From contig SHYO01000014.1 in NCBI GenBank assembly GCA_009692745.1, positions 1-41,071 of the forward strand: a stretch of 41,071 bases of DNA, written 5' to 3'. The stretch comes from Chloroflexota bacterium (GTDB lineage: Bacteria; Chloroflexota; Anaerolineae; Epilineales; SHYO01). Positions within the stretch are counted from its first letter, which is position 1. Every line of letters begins with the position of its first letter. The notes below the pieces were generated by a model. That model had not been told where the DNA came from. It saw only the letters and a list, made by a program, of their open reading frames with translations, and did no database searches. The position numbers were made by a program, and so were the translations under genes. Shown here piece after piece: positions 8,121-15,742 of the stretch.

Positions 8121-9413
8121 ATGCCTATCCTTGAGACTATCCGCACCGCTTTACGCGGTATAACTGCCAATAAGTTGCGCGCCTCGTTAACTACCCTGGG
8201 CATCATCATTGGCGTGGCCTCCGTGATCGCCATGCTGGCCCTGGGAAACGGCGCCCGGGCCGCCGTGGAAGCTAACTTCCGCTTCCTGGGTTCTGATAGT
8301 ATCCAGATCAATGTGGAACAGAAACTGAACCGGGGTGAATTTGTGCCGGTGGGGAAAATTCTCTCCTACGAAGATGGTCTGGAGATGCCGGCCAGGCTGA
8401 GCCTGATCAAGCGTGCCGATATGAATGTCAGTGGCGCCGGCAAAGTCCGCTATGGTCGCACGGCGCTGGACATGGTTGTTACAGGCACTACAGCAGATGC
8501 GCTGCTGGCCCAGGCGACAAATCAGCAGGTACAACCGGTTGGCTGGCCCGATGGTAAACCTTTGACCGAGGCGGCCTTTATCAGCCAGGGACGATTTTTT
8601 ACCCCAGGCGAGGTGCTCTCCGGCGTCAATGTTTGTGTGCTGGGATATAAAACTGCTACCGATCTCTTTTTAGGGGATAATCCCATCGACCAGCCGGTAC
8701 TGGTGAACCGGCAGCGTTGCCTGGTGATTGGTGTCATGGCCGAGCTGGAAGTCACCGATCCCGCCCAGCGCACTCGCAGCAAGCCCAATGAGGGCCTCTA
8801 CCTGCCCATTAGCACCGCCATTCGCAGTTTCTACGACAAGGAGCCATCGGTGAACATCACCGCGCACGTAGCTGACGAAAGCCGCATGGATGAGGCCAAA
8901 AACCAGGTGGTAGCCCTCTTACGCCAACGCCATGCCGTAGAGAAGGACGATGATGGTAAGTACCAGGACGATTTTCGTATGACCACCCGCAACGATATTC
9001 TCGGCGCCCAACAGGATGCGGCCCGCACCTTTGCCATCCTGCTGGCGGCTATGGCGGCGGTTTCCCTGGTGGTGGGGGGCATCGGCATCATGAATGTCAT
9101 GCTGGTAAGTGTCACCGAGCGGACCCGTGAAATCGGCCTGCGCATGGCAGTGGGGGCGCACCGCACCGATGTGGTATCCCAATTCCTGCTGGAAGCCTTA
9201 TTTCTCAGCGCCGGTGGGGGCATCTTGGGCATTGCCATTGGCATCTTGAGTATTCCGCTGGCGGCTGCGCTGAACCGGGGGGTAGCCCTGCTGGCCCCCA
9301 ATAGCATTCCCCTGGCATTTAGTGTGGCCTTGTTGATCGGTATCCTATTCGGACTTTATCCTGCTTTGCGCGCTGCGCAACTCGATCCCATCGAGGCCCT
9401 GAGATATGAGTGA
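8121..9413 (+). CDS. ABC transporter permease, MacB/FtsX type
   Basis: This 430-residue permease has the four-helix FtsX topology: one helix near residues 22-44, a large extracytoplasmic MacB_PCD domain (about 45-300), then three C-terminal helices. Signatures are RTALRGITANKLRASLTTLG near the start and VTERTREIGLRMAVGAHRTD in the first C-terminal loop. The end is LRAAQLDPIEALRYE. It works with the adaptor upstream, probably as a mechanotransmission exporter or a lipoprotein/peptide efflux device. Unlike true MacB it carries no ATPase domain, and no separate ATPase gene adjoins it. A ribosome site (GGAGAGG) lies 8 nt before the ATG. Confidence 0.92.
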   Translation: MPILETIRTALRGITANKLRASLTTLGIIIGVASVIAMLALGNGARAAVEANFRFLGSDSIQINVEQKLNRGEFVPVGKILSYEDGLEMPARLSLIKRADMNVSGAGKVRYGRTALDMVVTGTTADALLAQATNQQVQPVGWPDGKPLTEAAFISQGRFFTPGEVLSGVNVCVLGYKTATDLFLGDNPIDQPVLVNRQRCLVIGVMAELEVTDPAQRTRSKPNEGLYLPISTAIRSFYDKEPSVNITAHVADESRMDEAKNQVVALLRQRHAVEKDDDGKYQDDFRMTTRNDILGAQQDAARTFAILLAAMAAVSLVVGGIGIMNVMLVSVTERTREIGLRMAVGAHRTDVVSQFLLEALFLSAGGGILGIAIGILSIPLAAALNRGVALLAPNSIPLAFSVALLIGILFGLYPALRAAQLDPIEALRYE

Positions 9414-9441
9414 TAATGTTATGAACAAAGGAGATTAGGAA

Positions 9442-10017
9442 ATGAAACGTTTGGGATTAATTTTAGCTGCCGTCTTGCTCATCGCTATACTCATCGGCGC
9501 TGCGTTTGTGGGTGGGCGGCTGCTGACGAATGTGCAGCAGACCGCCGAAGCTGGGGGCGGGGGCCGGACTATGATGATTCAAGCAAATAACGGTTCCGGG
9601 CCCGTAAGTGTCAAGCTTAAAATCAAACCGGCGCCGGAACTTCCTGACCGTGCCGCGGAAGCCAACGGCGTCTATGTCAAGCGCCAGGATAACAGCTTCT
9701 TCGTGGGCACCGGTAATATCAGGCTGGCGGTTGAGGTCGATGGCCACACAGGCAAACGCGACGTGAGCGCCACCAGCGATGGTCCCCAGGTGGAAGTGGT
9801 AGTTGGCCGCGATACTATCATCTACCGCGACGACACCGATTTTTCCCTGGAGAATGCCGGATCCATGTCCAGCGGTGAAAAGACGATCCAGCAGGTGATT
9901 AAGCCCACTGACTCTCTTGATGAGATCGCTAAGAACACAGAGCTGCAGGTCTGGGGGGAGCGGCGCGGTGACCGGGTTATCGCTCAAATATTGGTATACC
10001 GCATTATTAAAGGATAA
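9442..10017 (+). CDS. Membrane-anchored protein of unknown function
   Basis: A 191-residue protein with an N-terminal signal or anchor helix (residues about 4-28) and an extracytoplasmic part rich in beta-forming segments. A Gly-rich linker (EAGGGGR) precedes a domain containing VYVKRQDNSFFVGTGNI and a C-terminal ELQVWGERRGDRVIAQILVY, which recalls the DUF5666-type beta modules of envelope proteins. I do not recognise the family. It sits 28 bp after the permease behind a clear AGGAGA site, between permease and sensor kinase. It is therefore probably co-expressed with the efflux set and may be a periplasmic accessory or sensor partner. Confidence 0.75.
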   Translation: MKRLGLILAAVLLIAILIGAAFVGGRLLTNVQQTAEAGGGGRTMMIQANNGSGPVSVKLKIKPAPELPDRAAEANGVYVKRQDNSFFVGTGNIRLAVEVDGHTGKRDVSATSDGPQVEVVVGRDTIIYRDDTDFSLENAGSMSSGEKTIQQVIKPTDSLDEIAKNTELQVWGERRGDRVIAQILVYRIIKG

Positions 10018-10039
10018 CCGTTGAGGCCAGCGGGAATAA

Positions 10040-10076
10040 TGTTGGACGGACAATTTGCCAAATTGTCCGTCCAACA
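10040..10076. repeat. Perfect 37-bp palindrome
   Basis: Arms of 18 bp (10040-10057 and 10059-10076) are exactly complementary around a single C at 10058. The core TTGGAC..ACAATTTG recurs in the palindromes at 31772 and 32164. It begins 23 bp after the stop of the upstream gene and could act as a bidirectional terminator or a REP-like element. Confidence 0.85.
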
Positions 10077-10112
10077 CTTGACAGGGTGATAGTTTAGGGG
10101 CAATCTGCTGCT

Positions 10113-10161
10113 ATCTTCCAGCAAGCTCCATGTTCAGCTCCGCTGCGGCTTCCTGGAAGAT
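10113..10161. repeat. Inverted repeat upstream of the sensor kinase
   Basis: ATCTTCCAG (10113-10121) pairs with CTGGAAGAT (10153-10161) across a 31-bp loop. The right half shares CTTCCTGGA with the inverted repeat at 2344-2392, so both may be members of one dispersed family. Confidence 0.55.
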
Positions 10162-10236
10162 TAGTACGAAGATTATTTGGTGTGTTTACGAGATTTTAAC
10201 GAGATTGCGAGCTACACTGCCGGGAGGCACAAGCTG

Positions 10237-12096
10237 ATGCCCCAATCGATTCGTTGGCGTTTGCCGCTGAGTTATGCGGCCATAGCCCTGCTGGCTGCCC
10301 TGGCCTTAGGCGCAGTCCTGCTATTTACCCTGCGTAACTATTACCTGCAACGGGAGCTGGATTATTTGAGAGCTAATGCCGATGCGTTTAGCCCGGTGAT
10401 GGCCTCTATCGTAGAAGCCAACCTACCTATGGAAGCGGTCCAATCTCAGCTTAAAAGCTTCGCTTTTCTCTCGCAAACCCAGGTGCGTATGTTGGATGCA
10501 ACCCGCCGCCTGGTGGCGGATTCGGGCAGCCCCGGCCAACAGCGCGATGTGGTTGCCCTCTCCATTCGCAGTAATGCCGATCCTACTTTGACACCTCTTC
10601 TCGATGCCCCACTCTCACCTCCTGAGGCGCCCCAGCCTCCCGGCGCCTCTAAAATTCAACTGGAATCGGGCGACACCCCCTTTAGCGCAGGCGTCCAGGT
10701 CAAGCAGGATGTGGAGATTCTCTCTTCAGTTAGTATCACCGGCGGCGCCAATGATGTACACCACTACAAAACCTTTATCGTTTTGGAGGATTCATCGGCC
10801 GGCACTATTATCACCGAGACTCGCGTTATCACTACCAATGCATCACTCCAGTTGCCATCCAACACAGCTACCTATATTGGTCACCCAGGCTTGATCTTAC
10901 GTGTCGATCAATATCCCGGAATTGACGGTTTGTTCAACCAGCAACCCGGATTGGTGGCCTCTATGCCCGGTTTGGCCATACCCTACGGCGCCAGCTTTTT
11001 TGCCGAAACCTCTGCTGATGACAGGAGATCAGATCAAGTAGTGCGCCAGCCGTTTTTCGGTCCCGAAGGTAAGATATTGGGATTTGTGGAACTCTCCAAC
11101 GGCCCGGCCTACGGTCGCCAGATCCTGAATAGTGTCGCCCGCGGCTGGGCTATTGCCAGCACCATCGCTGTTCTGTTGGCTGCCGGTGTGGGATGGCTGA
11201 TTAGTCGCAGTATCAGCACGCCCTTGCTGGCTTTAGCAGGCACAACTGCTCGCATGGCTGGTGGCGATCTTTCCGCCCGCGCCGATGTCACCCGTCACGA
11301 TGAGCTGGGATTACTTGCACATTCGTACAATGAAATGGCCGGGCAGGTGGAGGAGACTGTGCTGGCCTTGCGCCGCTTTGTAGCCGATGCGGCCCACGAA
11401 TTGCATACTCCTCTGACGGCTTTGCGCACGAATCTGGACCTGATGCAGGCAGAAATACCGGTGCGCGCCCGGCAGGATTTTCCTGGCTCACCCCATACCA
11501 TCCGGCTAACCTCCGACCTGCTCTTTTTGGAGCAAGCCCAGGCGCAGGTAGAGCGGCTGGAAAAGCTCATCAGTGGTCTGCTGGACCTGTCGCGCATCGA
11601 AGCTGGCAGGATGGCGGAGGATTTCAACAGCATCGACCTGCTAGACTGGCTGGCGCAAGCCAGTGAGACCTATGCCTCTTGGGCGGAGCAAGCCGGTCTG
11701 GCTTGTGAAATTGTGCTGCCGCCTCTGCCGCGCAACGCCATCCAAGTCCACGGCAGCCAAACGCATTTGCGCCGGGCTTTGGACAACCTGGTGGATAATG
11801 CTGTCAAATTTACGCCTGAAGGCGGCTACCTGGGGATTGGGGCGCGCCAGGCAGAGAGCGGGGTTGAGATTTGGGTGACAGATACGGGTATCGGTATTCC
11901 GGCCAATGATCTATCCCAACTCTTCAGCCGCTTTCACCGTGGCCGGAATGCCGCAGGTTATCCCGGTAGTGGTCTGGGATTGGCCATCGTCAAAGCCATT
12001 GTGGAAGCCCATGGGGGGCAGGTCGCGGCCCGTAATAATGACCTTGGGGTAGGTTCATGCTTCATCATCCATTTACCCGCGACCGGCCAGGGGTAG
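10237..12096 (+). CDS. Sensor histidine kinase with HAMP domain
   Basis: This 619-residue membrane kinase runs: first helix (about 11-33), large extracytoplasmic sensor region (about 34-305), second helix, HAMP (TPLLALAGTTARMAGGDLSA), HisKA with phospho-His387 in HELHTPL, then HATPase_c with NLVDNAVKFTPEGG (N box), VTDTGIGIP (G1) and GSGLGLAIVKAIVEAHGG (G2). The ATG at 10237 follows GGGAGG; a TTG at 10177 would add 20 residues without a good ribosome site. The sensor region matches no domain I can name. The partner is probably the regulator at 5745. Its last 24 bp overlap the convergent PLD gene. Confidence 0.92.
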   Translation: MPQSIRWRLPLSYAAIALLAALALGAVLLFTLRNYYLQRELDYLRANADAFSPVMASIVEANLPMEAVQSQLKSFAFLSQTQVRMLDATRRLVADSGSPGQQRDVVALSIRSNADPTLTPLLDAPLSPPEAPQPPGASKIQLESGDTPFSAGVQVKQDVEILSSVSITGGANDVHHYKTFIVLEDSSAGTIITETRVITTNASLQLPSNTATYIGHPGLILRVDQYPGIDGLFNQQPGLVASMPGLAIPYGASFFAETSADDRRSDQVVRQPFFGPEGKILGFVELSNGPAYGRQILNSVARGWAIASTIAVLLAAGVGWLISRSISTPLLALAGTTARMAGGDLSARADVTRHDELGLLAHSYNEMAGQVEETVLALRRFVADAAHELHTPLTALRTNLDLMQAEIPVRARQDFPGSPHTIRLTSDLLFLEQAQAQVERLEKLISGLLDLSRIEAGRMAEDFNSIDLLDWLAQASETYASWAEQAGLACEIVLPPLPRNAIQVHGSQTHLRRALDNLVDNAVKFTPEGGYLGIGARQAESGVEIWVTDTGIGIPANDLSQLFSRFHRGRNAAGYPGSGLGLAIVKAIVEAHGGQVAARNNDLGVGSCFIIHLPATGQG

Positions 12097-14037
12097 AAAC
12101 AGTTGCGGTTGGGATATCTGCCAGTCCCACCAGAAGATGCGCGCCAGATAGGCATAGGCCGGGGCTGAATCTACCTGCAGCACCAATTCTCTGTTGTTTT
12201 TGGCAGATGTTTCGCTGCCATTAAGGCTGCCGATATGCACCCAATGCTCCGCCCCATGGCGCACCAATATGAGTTTTCCATGTATACCCAGGCCGGTAGG
12301 GTTTCCCAACCGTACCTGTAAATCCAGGCCTTCCTCCTGCGCTAAACGTTGCAATGCCTGCCGGGTGCCGTTGTTTCCCCGCGGGTCATAGAGCGAGGTA
12401 AAAAAGCCATCCAGCAAAATAGTAACCCGCGCCCCCTGCCGGGCGGCCGCGATATACTTTTCTATACGCGGGTTAGGCCAGGGAGCGCCAGAGGGACCCC
12501 ATGCCAGGGGCTCGTCCAATTGTTCTATGAGAACTTCATCTCCCACCCCGGCGCGGTCCAATAACTGCAAAACCTCATCCTGGGTCCCGGCTGTTTCCTC
12601 GGGCGCCGCTATCAATTCCCATTGCCCTACTGACGCCATCTCCAGCGGTTGTGCCGCGCGCACGGTGTAATAATTAGTCTCGCGGGTGTACGCGGGCGTA
12701 AAATCTACCGGAGGCATGCCGTATTTAACATCCTGCCTATTCCAGGCGTAAATATCTGCATGTTGCCGGTCCGTATCTGCGGCAAAGATCGCCGCCGCCC
12801 GGCTCACCAAGGCCGCTGCGTTTGTCGAGATCAGGTATCCGCGTCGGCTCGGCGGCAAACGTTGGCCGGTAGCTGCGCCTGGCAGAGGTATACTCCCTGG
12901 AGTGGGCATACTCCGGGGAGTCCAGTTTTCGCTGCTCACCATCAGCCAGGTATCATCCACCACCGCGAATTTGGCATGCACGGCCTGGTACCGGTCGTGG
13001 GCTGCATTGCGGTCATTGACCATAAAGAGCACTTGCCCACCTGCGGCACTAATTTGGGCGGCAAACCAGCGCTCCTCATCCGGGATACCGCCAACCGGGT
13101 CCCCTTCCAGCAACAGGGTGACGGAGACCCCCGCTCGCGCTTTGTCCGCCAGCACCTGGGACAAACCGGGATGCTCAAATGTATAACTTTCCAGAGATAT
13201 ACTGCGGGTCGCCTGGATCAGGAAGTTCCAGACGCTCTGGTAAGCATTGTCCGGTGCTATGGCCACACCCAGCAGGGCTGTGGTCGTCACACTCACCGGC
13301 AGAAAAAATCTTTCCAGCGGCCATCCGGGGTATCGTACCAGCCCGCCGGAGGTCTCGGGAAGTGGTGTTTGGGCCCAATCTGTGCGGGTATTGGTATCCT
13401 CTACTGGCAGCAGCAAGGGTTTGCTGCCAGTTTCCGAGCCATTTGTTGCGATCTCCAGGCGGCGATAGAGGATCTGGCCTTCTTCTGCAAAACCGGAGAC
13501 AGGCCACACGCCGGGGCCTGTCCAGTCCAATCTCCCGGCCATGCCATCTTTGTATACCAGCGTATCGATTCTGACTCCATCCGGGCGCGTCAGAGTGACG
13601 ACCCCGCCATTGTTGTTGAGCAGCAAGACCTTCCCCTGCATATCAGGCACAGTAGCGTCCGTGTCGCCCCCGTATTCAAACGCCGGTTTGAAGCCAAACC
13701 CCAGCATGAAGGCGTTGGCCCGCCGTGCTACCCAGAGGAATCCATACGGCGGTAGCTCCCCGTCCGGAAAAGTGGTCTCATTTCTCCCATCGCCTATCCG
13801 CCAGCCAGCCAGGGAAACGGTAATTGGTTCGATGTTGGCTACTTGAATGGCTTCATCGAAATCCCCGGAGCTCAACCCATCGTAGAGTACCGCCGTTAGC
13901 AGTAAAGACCCCCCACTGGAAGGTGAGGCAGGCGCCACCGGGAAAGCCAGCATGCTGCAGGTAGCGATGGCGAAACAAAACCCCACCAGGGAGGTTGCCA
14001 CAGCGGAATAGATTGTGTGCCGCCCTCTCCCTGGCAT
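12073..14037 (-). CDS. Exported lamin-tail domain / phospholipase D-like protein
   Basis: A 654-residue protein with an N-terminal signal or anchor (about residues 9-32). A lamin-tail domain follows (about 45-150: IEPITVSLAGWRIGDGRNET, LPPYGFLWVARRANAFMLGF, VVTLTRPDGVRIDTLVY). Two PLD halves come after it. The first half has an intact HKD motif: His354, Lys356, Asp361 in HAKFAVVD. The second has His586 and Lys588 but Arg593 where Asp is expected (HGKLILVR), followed by HIGSLNGSE. PLD enzymes cleave phosphodiesters, and lamin-tail domains often bind DNA or surfaces, so an extracellular nuclease or lipase is possible. Activity could be reduced by the Asp loss. It converges on the sensor kinase with a 24-bp overlap. 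Confidence 0.85.
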   Translation of the reverse strand: MPGRGRHTIYSAVATSLVGFCFAIATCSMLAFPVAPASPSSGGSLLLTAVLYDGLSSGDFDEAIQVANIEPITVSLAGWRIGDGRNETTFPDGELPPYGFLWVARRANAFMLGFGFKPAFEYGGDTDATVPDMQGKVLLLNNNGGVVTLTRPDGVRIDTLVYKDGMAGRLDWTGPGVWPVSGFAEEGQILYRRLEIATNGSETGSKPLLLPVEDTNTRTDWAQTPLPETSGGLVRYPGWPLERFFLPVSVTTTALLGVAIAPDNAYQSVWNFLIQATRSISLESYTFEHPGLSQVLADKARAGVSVTLLLEGDPVGGIPDEERWFAAQISAAGGQVLFMVNDRNAAHDRYQAVHAKFAVVDDTWLMVSSENWTPRSMPTPGSIPLPGAATGQRLPPSRRGYLISTNAAALVSRAAAIFAADTDRQHADIYAWNRQDVKYGMPPVDFTPAYTRETNYYTVRAAQPLEMASVGQWELIAAPEETAGTQDEVLQLLDRAGVGDEVLIEQLDEPLAWGPSGAPWPNPRIEKYIAAARQGARVTILLDGFFTSLYDPRGNNGTRQALQRLAQEEGLDLQVRLGNPTGLGIHGKLILVRHGAEHWVHIGSLNGSETSAKNNRELVLQVDSAPAYAYLARIFWWDWQISQPQLFLPLAGRG

Positions 14038-14223
14038 ATCGCCATGCCCCTCTGCTTGTTAGTCTTATCGTGCCCCGGATGCCTGGTATCGTGGCGCAGT
14101 ATAGAGGAGTAAACGAGAACCCATCATCTGCTGGGTCAGGTGTATCTGACATAGCAGATTCTTTAGCTGCCTGTAATTGTACCTTACGCGCCTATTGCCT
14201 GTCAAAATCAGAGGCTACTCAAC

Positions 14224-14252
14224 TTGTGAAATTAGGAACTAGCTGATATAAT
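14224..14252 (+). promoter_or_regulatory. Promoter of the cytochrome P450 gene
   Basis: TTGTGA (14224-14229) and TATAAT (14247-14252) are spaced by 17 bp. The leader would be about 75 nt and includes the hairpin at 14307-14322. Confidence 0.65.
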
Positions 14253-14306
14253 TTCATCTAAATACTCTTATATACCAAAATACTGATAGGGCAGGTAATT
14301 CTTTCA

Positions 14307-14322
14307 CCCGGCATTTGCCGGG
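14307..14322 (+). promoter_or_regulatory. Leader hairpin touching the P450 ribosome-binding site
   Basis: CCCGGCA and TGCCGGG form a 7-bp stem with a two-base loop that can close further to a 4-base loop. Its last GG are also the first bases of the GGAAAGGA ribosome site at 14321-14328, so folding could limit translation. Confidence 0.5.
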
Positions 14323-14335
14323 AAAGGATCTCAAC

Positions 14336-15742
14336 ATGCACCATGATTTTCCTGCTGGTCCCAAAGGTCTTCCCATTATCGGTAATGCATTTGCATATCA
14401 GCGCGATCCCCTGGGCTTCGCCATCCGCTTGGAGCGCGAATATGGCGCGATTGCTTCCTATCCCTTTTTAAATATTCGCCTGGTATTTGCCACTCGTGCG
14501 GAATCCGTGCGCTATGTCTTGATTGAAAACGCCCGTAATTTTATGAATCGGGAAGTGTATTTCAGCTTGATTCCCCTGTTGGGGGATGGTTTGCTAACGA
14601 TCGATGGGGATCTGCACAAACAACACCGCCGTCTTGTCCAACCAGCCTTCCACCGCCGCCGGGTAGAATCCTACGGCGATCTGATGACGGCCTATGCGCT
14701 GGAAACGGTTGAGCATTGGCGACCGGGTCAGGTACTGGATATGGTGCGTGAGATGCAGAAATTGACGCTGAAGGTGGTGGCCAAAGCTCTTTTCAACGTG
14801 GATTTGCGCGAGGAAAGTGGGGTACTCGGCCAGGCTTTTACTGCTTCGCTAAATTACCTCAATAATTTGGGCCTGTTGTCGTTCGACAGCTTACCGCTGA
14901 ATTTACCCTTTACCGCCTATGGCCGCTTTATGCGTGCTAAAGCCACCCTTGATGCGGCTATCTACCAGATCATCGGGGATCACCGCCGCAGTGGTCACGA
15001 TATAGGCGATGTCCTTTCCATGTTACTCCATGCCCCGGATGAAGCTGGCAGTGCCCTGAGCGACAGCCAACTGCACGACCACATCATGACGCTCCTGGCT
15101 GCAGGGCATGAAACTACCGCCGTGGCCCTGAGTTGGACGTTTTACCTGTTGGCGGAACATCCCGATGTGCGCCAAAAACTGATGGATGAAATTGGCCAAG
15201 TTGTGGGAAATTGCCCGCCCACAGTCGCGGATTTGGAGCATATGCCCTATTTGGAGATGGTCGTCAAAGAGAGTATGCGCCTCTACCCCCCTGTCTGGAG
15301 TGTTGCCCGGCAAGCGATCAATGATTTTGAGTTAGAGGGATATAAACTGCCGGGGGGCACTATGGTTGTGCTTAGCCAATATATTACCCATCGCCTCCCC
15401 CAATATTGGACCGAGCCCCATCGCTTCTGGCCCGAGCGCTTCAGTCCGGAGCAAAAAGAACCCCGCGAAGATTTTGCCTACTTTCCCTTTGGGGCAGGGC
15501 CGCGCATGTGTATTGGCATGCCTTTTGCCATGATGGAAGCTCGCCTGCTGCTCGCTACTATCCTGCAGCATTTCACCCCCACCCTGGTATCTGGCGCCCG
15601 CATCGTGCCGAAACCTTTGGTTACCCTTCGTCCGCGGTATGGGATGCCGATGGTTTTATTCCCATCTCAAGCCCAGCGTACCAGCCCTAGCTCATGCTTA
15701 TCCGATAGCTCGGGGCGCCAGGGAATCAGACGTACCCCATAA
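14336..15742 (+). CDS. Cytochrome P450
   Basis: This 468-residue soluble-type P450 monooxygenase starts at the ATG after GGAAAGGA; a TTG at 14315 would add seven residues. The I-helix oxygen-binding motif is AAGHETTAV, the ExxR pair is in KESMRLYPPVWS, and the haem loop FPFGAGPRMCIG carries the thiolate ligand Cys392. The PAGPKGLPIIGN start and FMNREVYFSLIPLLGDGLL fit the CYP102/CYP4-like class of bacterial P450s that hydroxylate fatty acids or terpenoids. No ferredoxin or reductase is nearby. After the usual end (GMPMVLFP) about 27 extra residues run into the convergent phosphorylase gene, a 76-bp tail overlap, so the native stop may have been lost. Confidence 0.92.
   Translation: MHHDFPAGPKGLPIIGNAFAYQRDPLGFAIRLEREYGAIASYPFLNIRLVFATRAESVRYVLIENARNFMNREVYFSLIPLLGDGLLTIDGDLHKQHRRLVQPAFHRRRVESYGDLMTAYALETVEHWRPGQVLDMVREMQKLTLKVVAKALFNVDLREESGVLGQAFTASLNYLNNLGLLSFDSLPLNLPFTAYGRFMRAKATLDAAIYQIIGDHRRSGHDIGDVLSMLLHAPDEAGSALSDSQLHDHIMTLLAAGHETTAVALSWTFYLLAEHPDVRQKLMDEIGQVVGNCPPTVADLEHMPYLEMVVKESMRLYPPVWSVARQAINDFELEGYKLPGGTMVVLSQYITHRLPQYWTEPHRFWPERFSPEQKEPREDFAYFPFGAGPRMCIGMPFAMMEARLLLATILQHFTPTLVSGARIVPKPLVTLRPRYGMPMVLFPSQAQRTSPSSCLSDSSGRQGIRRTP

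Noticed and set aside
8054..8134. 26-codon frame overlapping the adaptor stop
   Set aside because: Kept only as an observation: it has no motif, is shorter than any known subunit, and ends inside the permease gene.
10177..10236. Upstream TTG start adding 20 residues to the sensor kinase
   Set aside because: The added residues precede the membrane anchor without similarity, and the ATG at 10237 has a GGGAGG site at the right distance.
12649..13755. Plus-strand open frame of 368 codons
   Set aside because: It lies wholly antisense to the lamin-tail/PLD gene, has no recognisable motif and a composition dominated by Cys/His/Arg, and has no ribosome site. It is a shadow of the real gene.
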